A stretch of 13,081 bases of DNA. It comes from CAYIEH01 sp964362385. Its GTDB lineage: Bacteria > Patescibacteriota > Minisyncoccia > UBA6257 > UBA9933. Each line of letters begins with the position of its first letter. Position 1 is the first letter of the stretch. Under the pieces are notes generated by a model. It was not told the origin of the DNA. It ran no database searches and worked only from the letters and a program-made list of their open reading frames with translations. Positions 5,482-12,430 of this stretch are shown piece after piece. The stretch lies in the NCBI GenBank assembly GCA_964362385.1, contig CAYIEH010000016.1:1-13081 (forward strand). Direction: 5' to 3'. Made by a program: the position numbers and the translations under genes.

Positions 5482-6789
5482 CTATTTCGCCGGTATCATT
5501 TTCGGGTCAGTGGGCAAGGTAAAATAAAAAGTGCTTCCTCTGTTCAATTGAGATTCCGCCCAAATTTCTCCGCCGTGGCGCGTTATAATGTTTTTAGAGA
5601 TATAAAGTCCCAAACCACTTCCTTCGGTAATAATTTTCTGGGCATTGTCTGAACGGAAAAATTTTAAAAAAAGCTTGCTGATATTTTCCGGCGGGATTCC
5701 AATCCCGGTGTCTTTGACACTTATCTGGACAAAAGGCTTGTCTTTTAATTTTTGAATTTCCACAATGACTTCTCCTTTTTCCGTGTTATATCTTATGGCA
5801 TTAACAACTAAATTAGAAACAGCGATGGAAAGTTTCTGAGGGTCAATAGAAACTGAAATTGATGTTTCTTGCGGTTTTTTAAGATAGATTTTTATGCCGG
5901 ACTCTCTGGCTAACGGCATCATTTCATTTAATATCCCCTCAATAAACAAAATAATATTAACATCTTCAAATTTATAACCAAACTTTCCTCCCTCTATTTG
6001 AGAGATGTCAAGCAGGTCATTAACCGTTTTTAAAACGCCGGCGGACGCCATCATTCCCATATTAACCACTTCTTTCTGGCTGTCTGTCAATATTTCTTTA
6101 TTTAAAAAATCAAAAATCCAATTGATTGACGTCAGAGGCGTGCGCAGTTGATGTGCCGCTACTTCAATAAATTCGCTTTTGGATTTTAAAATTTCAACTT
6201 CACGAGTCCTGTCATAAACTATCTTTACAAAGCCCAATAAATTGCCATTCGGGTCAACAATCCTGTCTGTGGTTACTCTAAGTTCAACTTCCGGACGGCT
6301 AAAAGAAAAATCGGAAATCTGCGGATAAACTCCCGATTCCGAACGCCTGATTACTAAAGGCGCAAGCGAAGGATATAAAACCTGCCCCAAAAGAGACAAC
6401 GCCGGATCTTTGGCTTTGTCCGGAGAAAAATATTGGCCGATAACCATGTCGGCGCCGATGTTAAAAATCCGCTCGCTGGCCCGGTTAAAAACCATAATTT
6501 TAAAATTCTGGTCATAAGCGATAATGCCGTCAGAAAGATTAAAAATAATGCTTTTTAATTCATTTCTCTCAAGTTTTATTTCCAAATTCAGGCGCGCCAG
6601 CCGCAGATTATTGGTCAAAATAATCGCGCCTAACACCAGGAAAATCACCAAACTGATTAAAATCCACGAATACGGCAAGTATAAAATATCAATTACCGCA
6701 ATGACCAGAGCGAGGGGTATAAAATACCAAAAAAGCCGCATCTCCGGCAATTTTAAATACAATATCGCTTTTTTAAAAAAACTTCCCAT
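5482..6789 (-). CDS. membrane PAS-domain sensor histidine kinase (orphan)
   Basis: A 435-aa sensor kinase. Two transmembrane helices (about 20-36 and 42-60) leave almost no periplasmic loop, so sensing is probably in the membrane or cytoplasm. A PAS domain follows (about 75-195; SDGIIAYDQNFKIMVFNRASERIF). The HisKA domain has the phospho-acceptor His213 in AAHQLRTPLTS, and the HATPase domain has the N box N330AIRYN, G1 D360TGIG, F box KLFLKFFRS and G2 G390SGLGLYISK. The residue after His is Gln instead of the usual Glu/Asp. No response regulator gene lies next to it, so its partner is elsewhere. It overlaps no neighbour; the tiny basic gene is 23 nt upstream. The ATG has no SD, only A/T-rich sequence before it. 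Confidence 0.93.
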   Translation of the reverse strand: MGSFFKKAILYLKLPEMRLFWYFIPLALVIAVIDILYLPYSWILISLVIFLVLGAIILTNNLRLARLNLEIKLERNELKSIIFNLSDGIIAYDQNFKIMVFNRASERIFNIGADMVIGQYFSPDKAKDPALSLLGQVLYPSLAPLVIRRSESGVYPQISDFSFSRPEVELRVTTDRIVDPNGNLLGFVKIVYDRTREVEILKSKSEFIEVAAHQLRTPLTSINWIFDFLNKEILTDSQKEVVNMGMMASAGVLKTVNDLLDISQIEGGKFGYKFEDVNIILFIEGILNEMMPLARESGIKIYLKKPQETSISVSIDPQKLSIAVSNLVVNAIRYNTEKGEVIVEIQKLKDKPFVQISVKDTGIGIPPENISKLFLKFFRSDNAQKIITEGSGLGLYISKNIITRHGGEIWAESQLNRGSTFYFTLPTDPKMIPAK

Positions 6790-6812
6790 TTAAAATTTTT
6801 TAAAAATTATTT

Positions 6813-7022
6813 TCATTCTTTTGAAATATCCTTTAATTTATTTTCCAATCTTTCTTTAATTCTGTTTCTGTCCGTTGTCGGCAAATTCAACTTTTGCTCC
6901 GATTTTATGGAATTTTCTATACGCCTGATTCTACGTTCCAATAAATTCTTTCTTACAACATTTATCGGTTTTTGAATCGGTTTTATGATGCGGGTGATAA
7001 TTGGTTTAATCATAAATCGCAA
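6813..7022 (-). CDS. small basic hypothetical protein
   Basis: A 69-aa (or 66-aa) very basic protein rich in Arg, Lys and Ile, with a probable amphipathic helical C-terminal half (ERRIRRIENSIKSEQ, then RIKERLENKLKDIS). No cysteines, signal peptide or transmembrane helix. Not recognised. The longest frame starts with TTG at 7022, three nt after the stop of the upstream gene; the ATG at 7013 (residue 4) is the more conservative start. Neither has an SD. Its tight position between the propeller-like gene and the kinase suggests co-transcription. The basic helices could bind nucleic acid or a membrane surface, but this is a guess. Confidence 0.6.
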   Translation of the reverse strand: MRFMIKPIITRIIKPIQKPINVVRKNLLERRIRRIENSIKSEQKLNLPTTDRNRIKERLENKLKDISKE

Positions 7023-7025
7023 AAT

Positions 7026-8147
7026 TTACTGAATTGCCAGACTATAAAGCCTATTGTCATACCTGTTGATAAAAAGAAGCCGGTTGCCTGAAATTTTAAG
7101 GTTAACCGCGTCTATTAAAGGCGATTCTTCCTGAAACAGCGTTTGGAACTTGTTTTGCGCCAAATCAATTTGATAAATGCCGTCCTGAAAATAAACGCCG
7201 CGCTTAAGATAGTCGTCCGGAAAAACTAACCGGGAAAACACGTCCTGATTTCGCGGAACAGCGCAATAAATCTGGCTTGGACCGCTGATCAAGCATTTAT
7301 CGGGAAATGTTAAAAATTTAAACGCGGCCTTGTCCACGCCGCTGTTGTCAATTAAGGAAAAATTATAGCTGTTGTTTGCGGCTGCCGAGAATTTCAATCC
7401 CAGATCGCCGAATTTAGACCAGCCAACCATCATTCCTTTGTCGCTCATCAGCTTTAACAATGTTTTTGTTTTTATATTGATTTTCCATATCTCGGAAGAA
7501 AAATCAAAAGACGGCTTTGGAACAAGCAGAATTGCGTTATTTTCAATCCACTTTAAATCAAAATCCTGCTGATTAATTGAAATGATTTTTTCCGGTTTTT
7601 GTTTCGCGTTAACTAGATCTTTAATCATTAAATCCGCCTGCTTTAAATCGCTGTTAGTCAGGTAAGCGATCTTTTTTCCGTCAGGAGAAAAATCGGCGAC
7701 GGAAATTCCCAAAAGCGCCGGCTGCCAGATATTTTTTTCGCTGTTAAAAATATTGATATGGAATGTTCCTTGTCTGCCTGATTTTATCAAAACCATCTTG
7801 TTGTCCGGCGAAACTTTAATTAACTGAAGATTTTCTATTAAATCATTGCTGATAATTTCTTCTCTGTCGCCGTTGATTTTAAAAATATTGCCGTTATTAG
7901 AAATATAAAAAATACTTTTGGTTGAAGTTGAATTAGCTATCCAATAATCAAACGCGCCGTTTTTGCTTAATATCTTCAGTTTCGGCTCTGTTGCTGATAA
8001 AAGTTGCTGATTGTTGGTTGTTGGTTGCTGATTAGACGCCGGCACTAACGCTTTTTGCGCCTTATTCCACGCAAAATAAATCCCTAATCCAAGAGCAACG
8101 ACTCCGACAACAATGCTAATTATAATGATTGTTTTTTTAGCATTCAT
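7026..8147 (-). CDS. membrane-anchored TolB/WD40-like propeller protein, hypothetical
   Basis: A 373-aa protein with one N-terminal transmembrane anchor (about 6-27, short Lys-containing cytoplasmic end), a polar Gln/Asn/Thr linker (37-50) and a long beta-rich extracytoplasmic domain. Repeating blades are suggested by VSPDNKMVLI (112-121) and FSPDGKKIAYLTN (153-165), which match the TolB/PD40 blade pattern, and by later strands such as IWKINIKTKTLLKL, GIYQIDLAQNKFQTLF and LLFINRYDNRLYSL. The linker is encoded by a heptad repeat (8004-8038). It starts 12 nt after the pilin-like gene and ends 3 nt before the small basic gene, so they are likely one transcript. It may be an envelope scaffold for the transfer apparatus; no catalytic motif is seen. 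Confidence 0.82.
   Translation of the reverse strand: MNAKKTIIIISIVVGVVALGLGIYFAWNKAQKALVPASNQQPTTNNQQLLSATEPKLKILSKNGAFDYWIANSTSTKSIFYISNNGNIFKINGDREEIISNDLIENLQLIKVSPDNKMVLIKSGRQGTFHINIFNSEKNIWQPALLGISVADFSPDGKKIAYLTNSDLKQADLMIKDLVNAKQKPEKIISINQQDFDLKWIENNAILLVPKPSFDFSSEIWKINIKTKTLLKLMSDKGMMVGWSKFGDLGLKFSAAANNSYNFSLIDNSGVDKAAFKFLTFPDKCLISGPSQIYCAVPRNQDVFSRLVFPDDYLKRGVYFQDGIYQIDLAQNKFQTLFQEESPLIDAVNLKISGNRLLFINRYDNRLYSLAIQ
8004..8038. repeat. heptad repeat in frame, encoding a linker
   Basis: Five consecutive plus-strand 7-mers, including TTGCTGA and two copies of TTGTTGG, lie in the propeller-like gene. They encode residues 37-48 (ASNQQPTTNNQQ), the linker just after the membrane anchor. 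The unit is of the same type as the mutM element at 4918-4996. Confidence 0.8.
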
Positions 8148-8159
8148 AGTTTTATTAAA

Positions 8160-9332
8160 TTAAATCTTAGTTATATGGAAATGAGAAGCGCTGGCTTTAG
8201 GATTGTATTGTAATAATTTAGGATCAACGCCTTGAGCTAATAACTTATCAAGAGTTGCTTTATCAGTTACTTCATAAACAGCTTTTAATCCAGCTTGCGA
8301 TGCAGTATTTTGAAATTTTACTATATTATCAAAGGTTGGGCTTGCGCCGACTAAATTAGCATCCACACAACTTCCGTCATTATGACATTGGCTTTCGTGT
8401 TGGTAAGTTGGCGGGTACGCTTCGGTCACCTGCCAATTGCCGCTGCCAAAACCATTTACTCCCAAACTGGCATTTAAATTTCCTAAACGGCTGGCTAAAT
8501 CCGTTTCTATTTTGCAATTTTTAGTATTTCCTCCGCAAATTCCCGGCTTTAATGGAACGTCATTCCAAGAGCCGGTATAAAGCGACGTATATCCCGAAGC
8601 AGTAGTACTGCTATCATTAAAATTAAAATTTGAAAGTATATCAGGCGCAGTTCCTTTTTTTATTTTGAGGTCCTTAATCCCGCCTTCAATCGCGCTTTCA
8701 ATTTTGCCGATTTCCGCCAAGCGCGGATTGATTGTTCTAAGAATTAAAGTGGCTCCGAGTAAAAGCGTGATGCCCCAAATCGCTCCCATAATCCAGCTTT
8801 TAGCTTCCTGAATTTTAGAGGGATTTCCGGTAGAAACTATCCAGAGAATAGCGCCGTAAATAATCACTCCCAAAGCGACAATCCCCACAATTCCCAAAGC
8901 ATATTCGTAAAATTTTATTACCAAAGCTCCCGGATCTGTCGCGCCCTTTAAAAACTCTGTCGTCGGTTTGTAATTCATTTCAGCGAATGACGCTTTTTCG
9001 TATAAATTCATAGGGGCTGATTTTAAATCGTATTTTGATGACGGAACATTTGGCTGCTGATTTATGCCGGGTTGCGGCGCCGCATTTCCGCCTAAGGTTG
9101 ATTGAGGTGTTCCTGGCGCCGGCTGATTTGGTGATGGTTGTGGATTCGGTGCTGGTGATGGATTATTTATACACTGCCCGAAATTGCAAATTTGGCCCGT
9201 TGCGCAATCGCTTGAGCTTTGACAGGTTTTTGTTTCCGCAAAAACAAAATCAGAAAATATTCCGAAGACCAGAACAATTAAAATCCCGCCTACGAAAACC
9301 ATTGATAAAATTTTAAATAAATTATTTTTCAT
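8160..9332 (-). CDS. VirB2/pilin-like membrane protein with Cys-rich module and M15-like peptidase tail
   Basis: A 390-aa multi-part exported protein. A signal peptide (1-32, cleavage likely after VFA) is followed by a small cysteine-rich EB/Dickkopf-like module, C37-x5-C43-x5-C49-x4-C54, and then a Pro/Gln/Asn-rich linker (56-98). A two-helix segment follows (about 143-167 and 180-199), joined by a short STGNPSKIQEAKSW loop, the pattern of TrbC/VirB2-type T4SS pilins in Patescibacteria. The C-terminal region (about 275-390) shows H317-x2-G-x3-D324 and a final HFHI (His384, His386), matching the zinc-ligand pattern of M15/hedgehog-type D,D-peptidases. The usual acidic residue three before the last His is Ser383, so catalysis is doubtful and it could be a cell-wall-binding relic. 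It sits downstream of the VirB4 genes. No SD. Confidence 0.85.
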   Translation of the reverse strand: MKNNLFKILSMVFVGGILIVLVFGIFSDFVFAETKTCQSSSDCATGQICNFGQCINNPSPAPNPQPSPNQPAPGTPQSTLGGNAAPQPGINQQPNVPSSKYDLKSAPMNLYEKASFAEMNYKPTTEFLKGATDPGALVIKFYEYALGIVGIVALGVIIYGAILWIVSTGNPSKIQEAKSWIMGAIWGITLLLGATLILRTINPRLAEIGKIESAIEGGIKDLKIKKGTAPDILSNFNFNDSSTTASGYTSLYTGSWNDVPLKPGICGGNTKNCKIETDLASRLGNLNASLGVNGFGSGNWQVTEAYPPTYQHESQCHNDGSCVDANLVGASPTFDNIVKFQNTASQAGLKAVYEVTDKATLDKLLAQGVDPKLLQYNPKASASHFHITKI

Positions 9333-9453
9333 TTATTTTTAATTCGTATATTATTTTAAAATTCGCATATTCGCGATTACTCTTATAATATTTTATTTGT
9401 GTTATTCGCACGCATTCGCGTATTGGCGTCGCTTTATGAATCCCCATTTTCCA
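9333..9453. repeat. ATTCGC-rich degenerate repeat in the intergenic gap
   Basis: ATTCGC occurs four times on the plus strand, and there are variants such as ATTCGT and ATTGGCG. Spacing is 8-10 nt rather than a strict 7. It fills most of the 121-nt gap between the secreted-protein gene and the pilin-like gene. No confident promoter or terminator was seen there. Confidence 0.5.
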
Positions 9454-10149
9454 TTATTTAACTTCCAACGGAACGAGTTTTTCGGCTATTTCCATTTGAT
9501 TGCTTAAATTCTGAATCTGCGCCTTTAAGTTTATTATTGTTTTCGGAAGCGTCCCTGAATCAATGTTTAAACTGAGAATCGGGGAATTTGCCGAAGAACC
9601 GTTTGCTTCATTGCCGTCAACCATCCATTTAATTGAAAAATTGTTGGGAATGCCGAAGAAAAACGGCCAGGCAAAAAACGCGCTTTTCCCTTTATCAACT
9701 CCGTTGTCAAGATAAGGCGCTTCAATAATTGCTTCGGGAGATTTTACGGGGATAGCAATAATCTTATCCAATGATTTTCCTTTATAATCAACAATGGAAA
9801 CTTTTACTTCCAAATCATTGCCTCCATAGACAGAACTGTTAACAAAGGAATAATTTTTTATTCCCAATCCGTTATTTTCGTTTCTTGTTAAATCATCATT
9901 AACATACCATCTGATTTTTGCTTTTGAAAGATCCGCGATTTTGCCGTTGTCAATCAATTCAAATTTCACATCAACGCGGCTTCCATATGTCGGAAAAACT
10001 TTGCCCTGATACCATATCGGAACATAACTCTGGGCCTGCCAGGAAACCAAAAACTCCGGCGCTGCTTGGGCGTTGGCAGAATGAGAAATTAGAAATGAGA
10101 AATTAGAAATGAGAACGGTTAAAATAATTATTTTAAATTTTTTGCTCAT
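9454..10149 (-). CDS. secreted beta-rich hypothetical protein
   Basis: A 231-aa exported protein of unknown function. A signal peptide with KK near the start and a hydrophobic core ends at SANA-QA (cleavage about 27). The mature part is rich in beta-strand patterns (VKFELIDNG, IRWYVNDDL, VKVSIVDYKGKSL, FSIKWMVDGNEA) suggestive of two Ig/PKD-like sandwich domains. No cysteine or enzyme motif. No membrane segment after the signal. A short SD, AGGA, lies 7 nt before the ATG, the clearest in the window. The signal core is encoded by a perfect heptad repeat (10082-10116). It lies 28 nt after the small membrane protein gene and upstream of the pilin-like gene, so it probably belongs to the same envelope system, perhaps as a surface or periplasmic subunit. 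Confidence 0.85.
   Translation of the reverse strand: MSKKFKIIILTVLISNFSFLISHSANAQAAPEFLVSWQAQSYVPIWYQGKVFPTYGSRVDVKFELIDNGKIADLSKAKIRWYVNDDLTRNENNGLGIKNYSFVNSSVYGGNDLEVKVSIVDYKGKSLDKIIAIPVKSPEAIIEAPYLDNGVDKGKSAFFAWPFFFGIPNNFSIKWMVDGNEANGSSANSPILSLNIDSGTLPKTIINLKAQIQNLSNQMEIAEKLVPLEVK
10082..10116. repeat. five-unit heptad repeat encoding a signal-peptide core
   Basis: Plus-strand units TGAGAAA and TTAGAAA alternate for five units without a break. On the minus strand the array encodes residues 12-23 (VLISNFSFLISH) of the secreted protein's signal peptide. On the plus strand the same DNA has stops in several frames, but the coding frame is open. Confidence 0.88.
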
Positions 10150-10177
10150 TTTTTATTCCTGCTTAATTTTAAACTAT

Positions 10178-10498
10178 TTATTGTTTTGCCGCAATTTTTT
10201 TTCCAACTGATTTTAATTTTGGAGCAACTTCCGGATGATTAATCAGATAAATAGAAATCAATAAAGTAACCGTGCGCCAAGGCAACCAGTCCAAAATAGG
10301 TATCAATTCCACGAGATTTCCGATTAAAGACGGCGCTTGTTTTTTAAAAGGAAGCCCTCCTCCTTTGAAAAAAAGCCATATTTGAATCGGAAACCCTATA
10401 ATCCATCCCATATCAACTATATCCAGCACCTCCCCGATTAAAGAAAATAAAATTACGATAATTATTTCCGGCAATGAAATTTTCTTCTGTTCATCCAT
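10178..10498 (-). CDS. small membrane protein of the transfer cluster, hypothetical
   Basis: A 106-aa protein with two or three hydrophobic segments (about 9-25, 31-45 and 60-87, the last with a Pro/Trp-rich LIPILDWLPWRTVTLL stretch) and a Lys-rich C-terminus (KLKSVGKKIAAKQ), probably cytoplasmic. Not recognised. No cysteines. It sits between the VirB4-like ATPase gene (159 nt upstream) and the secreted-protein gene (28 nt downstream). The place and size would fit a small inner-membrane subunit such as a VirB3-like or accessory channel component, but no family motif supports that. The ATG has no SD; a heptad array ends 4 nt before it. Confidence 0.78.
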   Translation of the reverse strand: MDEQKKISLPEIIIVILFSLIGEVLDIVDMGWIIGFPIQIWLFFKGGGLPFKKQAPSLIGNLVELIPILDWLPWRTVTLLISIYLINHPEVAPKLKSVGKKIAAKQ

Positions 10499-10501
10499 AA
10501 A

Positions 10502-10543
10502 TTAGCCAATAGCCACTAAGATTTAGCCACCAGTGAACTATTA
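10502..10543. repeat. heptad repeat upstream of the small membrane protein gene
   Basis: Six consecutive plus-strand 7-mers, such as TTAGCCA (twice) and ATAGCCA. The units are the same word as in the arrays at 2165-2234 and 12410-12430. On the plus strand, stops fall at 7-nt steps, covering three frames. Confidence 0.75.
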
Positions 10544-10636
10544 AGTTTATTTAACATTTTCATTAAATTTTTGCCGCCAACTCAATACTTTTTTGCCAAA
10601 CTATTAAATCTTAATATGAATTCACATGACTGTCGG

Positions 10637-10664
10637 CTATACCCTATTGACTAGTGATTATACC
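10637..10664. repeat. heptad repeat at the VirB4 3' end
   Basis: Four 7-mers, including CTATTGA and CTAGTGA, span the VirB4 stop. On the minus strand a stop (TAA, TAG, TAG, TAG) recurs every 7 nt, and the first is VirB4's own. The 10545-10636 part of the gap holds no recognised feature. Confidence 0.65.
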
Positions 10665-12406
10665 TCCTTTTTCATTTCCAATAATTGCTCCGGATTTGTC
10701 GTAATAATCTGGTCTTCAAAATACGAGGGAATAATTTTAATCGCCACGTGTTTTAAACCAGCCAGAAAAATTCCTTCTCCGACATCGGCTTCCAAAATCA
10801 GATTTTTCTCCGTTTCGCTTAAATTAAAAGTTTTGGCTATAAGTTCAATGGTTGACGGAGCTTGTTTTAATAAAAGCTGAAGAGAAGAGTTGGTGATAAT
10901 CGGATGGCCGTATTGCGAATTAAGAAAATCTTCAACGTTCTGGGTAACCGTTGTCACCCCCAGATAATATTTGCGGCATCTTTTTACCAAGCCGAACAAA
11001 AACGACGCGCTGTCGGGATATTTCATCATCCACCACGCCTCGTCAATGATTAAAATTCTTTTTTTCATCTCGGCTCTTATCAGATTCCAGACAAAATTTA
11101 AAACAATATACATCGCAATCGGCCGAAGTTCTTCCTCTAAATCCCTGATGGAAAAAACAACCAGCCGATTTTTCACGTCAACATTGGTCTGTTTGTTGGC
11201 AAAACCGGCGTAAGTCCCTTTTGTGAATTTATACAGCCGCGCAGCCAAACTTTTTCCGCCTTCCATATTCTCAAGAACCGTTTGCAAATCTTCCAAGAGC
11301 GGCGCTTCTAACTTGGAAAAATCTTTAATGTCAGCAGTAATTCCCCGCGACGCGTATGTTTCGGTAATCGCTCTGTCCAGGAGCGAATCTTCTTCAGGCG
11401 TAATTTGACCCAGCATTAATTTCAAAAGGCCGGTCAAATTAAGAATATGGGATTTAAAAACATCGGCAGGCTCTTCGCCCTGGGGAACAACGGGAATGTC
11501 CAACGGATTAATTGTGGTTTTAGAAGTTAAAGAAATTTTCAAGACGCTGCCGCCGACGGAATCCGCCAATTTTTGATATTCGTTTTCAGGGTCAATCACC
11601 ATAATATCAATATCCATCATTAAATACCTCAAAATTTCCAGTTTTGTAGCGTAAGATTTTCCGGCGCCGGCTTTGGCAAAAACAACCTGGTTAGCGTTTT
11701 CCAGCGAAAATCTGTCAAAAATAATCAAAGAATTATTATGCTGGTTTATGCCGTAAAGAACGCCCGAGTCGGAAGTCAAATCAAGAGACACGAACGGGAA
11801 AAAAGAAGAAACCGGAGAAGTATTCAGCGGAGTATGAATCAAAAGTTTGTCTTCTTCCAGCGGCAGGGTGGAAATAAAGCCGTCTAAATGCTGAAAGGTT
11901 GACGGTTTGGCGTAGACCAATTGGCCTTCAAGGGAAGAAATAATTTTTTCTTCCAGATTATTCAACTCCTCGGCTGAATTGGCGTAAATCGTTATATAAA
12001 CTCCGACATTGAATAATTTCTCCTGCGCTTGCTGCAACTGATCCCTTAAATTTTCAATATCCTGAAAAGCGGTTTCTAAAACAGGATCCCTGACCAGCCC
12101 TTTTTCTTCTTTTTCGGAAAGCTGGGCTTCTACCTGAGTGACTTTTCTTCTTAATTTTTTAAGAGCCGCGACCGTATCAACGGGATGAACAAAAATTGAA
12201 ATATCCATTAGGTTGGGAAGATTTATTATTGAATTAAACCAGCCGCTTGAAAGATACCGCGGAAAAGTAAAAAGAAAAAGGGTTTTAGCAAAAATATCGC
12301 CCAACCTCAAATAATTGGGACTAATTTCCGAAGCCGCCGGCGCAATAATGTCTTTAATGTCTTGTTCGCCCGACTTATATGATTGTGGAATTTTGATTTT
12401 CTCCAT
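10658..12406 (-). CDS. virB4: VirB4/TraC-family type IV secretion ATPase
   Basis: A 582-aa cytoplasmic motor ATPase that powers substrate transfer or pilus assembly at the inner membrane. The N-terminal part (about 1-200) matches the CagE/TrbE/VirB4 region and includes a charged coiled coil (about 80-131). The ATPase core has Walker A AKAGAGKS (244-251; Lys250, Ser251), the DPENEY motif (272-277), Walker B ILIIDEAW (451-458; Asp455, Glu456) and a TQNVED motor motif (488-493). It is shorter than classical VirB4 (about 800 aa) because part of the N-terminal region is a separate upstream protein. The gene starts 18 nt after that ORF with no SD; the gap is made of heptad units. The stop is also in a heptad array. 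It is followed by two unknown envelope proteins and the pilin-like protein. Confidence 0.93.
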   Translation of the reverse strand: MEKIKIPQSYKSGEQDIKDIIAPAASEISPNYLRLGDIFAKTLFLFTFPRYLSSGWFNSIINLPNLMDISIFVHPVDTVAALKKLRRKVTQVEAQLSEKEEKGLVRDPVLETAFQDIENLRDQLQQAQEKLFNVGVYITIYANSAEELNNLEEKIISSLEGQLVYAKPSTFQHLDGFISTLPLEEDKLLIHTPLNTSPVSSFFPFVSLDLTSDSGVLYGINQHNNSLIIFDRFSLENANQVVFAKAGAGKSYATKLEILRYLMMDIDIMVIDPENEYQKLADSVGGSVLKISLTSKTTINPLDIPVVPQGEEPADVFKSHILNLTGLLKLMLGQITPEEDSLLDRAITETYASRGITADIKDFSKLEAPLLEDLQTVLENMEGGKSLAARLYKFTKGTYAGFANKQTNVDVKNRLVVFSIRDLEEELRPIAMYIVLNFVWNLIRAEMKKRILIIDEAWWMMKYPDSASFLFGLVKRCRKYYLGVTTVTQNVEDFLNSQYGHPIITNSSLQLLLKQAPSTIELIAKTFNLSETEKNLILEADVGEGIFLAGLKHVAIKIIPSYFEDQIITTNPEQLLEMKKEV

Positions 12407-12409
12407 ATG

Positions 12410-12430
12410 ACTATTGGCTAGTGGCTATTC
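12410..12430. repeat. heptad stop repeat bridging the TraC-N and VirB4 genes
   Basis: The minus strand reads TAGCCACTAGCCAATAG from 12427: TAG at 0, 7 and 14, closing three frames. The first TAG is the stop of the TraC-like gene. The repeat plus four bases makes up the whole gap to the VirB4 ATG. Confidence 0.72.

Noticed and set aside
10657..10662. TATAAT on the minus strand at the end of VirB4, possible -10 box for the downstream membrane protein gene
   Set aside because: The -35 region is weak (TTATTG at 16-nt spacing), and the hexamer is part of a heptad array and overlaps the VirB4 stop.
10661..10669. AAGGAGGT on the minus strand, a perfect Shine-Dalgarno-like sequence
   Set aside because: It encodes the last VirB4 codons (Lys-Glu-Val), and no start codon follows at a usable distance.
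10626..11408. Plus-strand open frames opposite VirB4
   Set aside because: They are antisense to a strongly motif-supported ATPase and show no family features.
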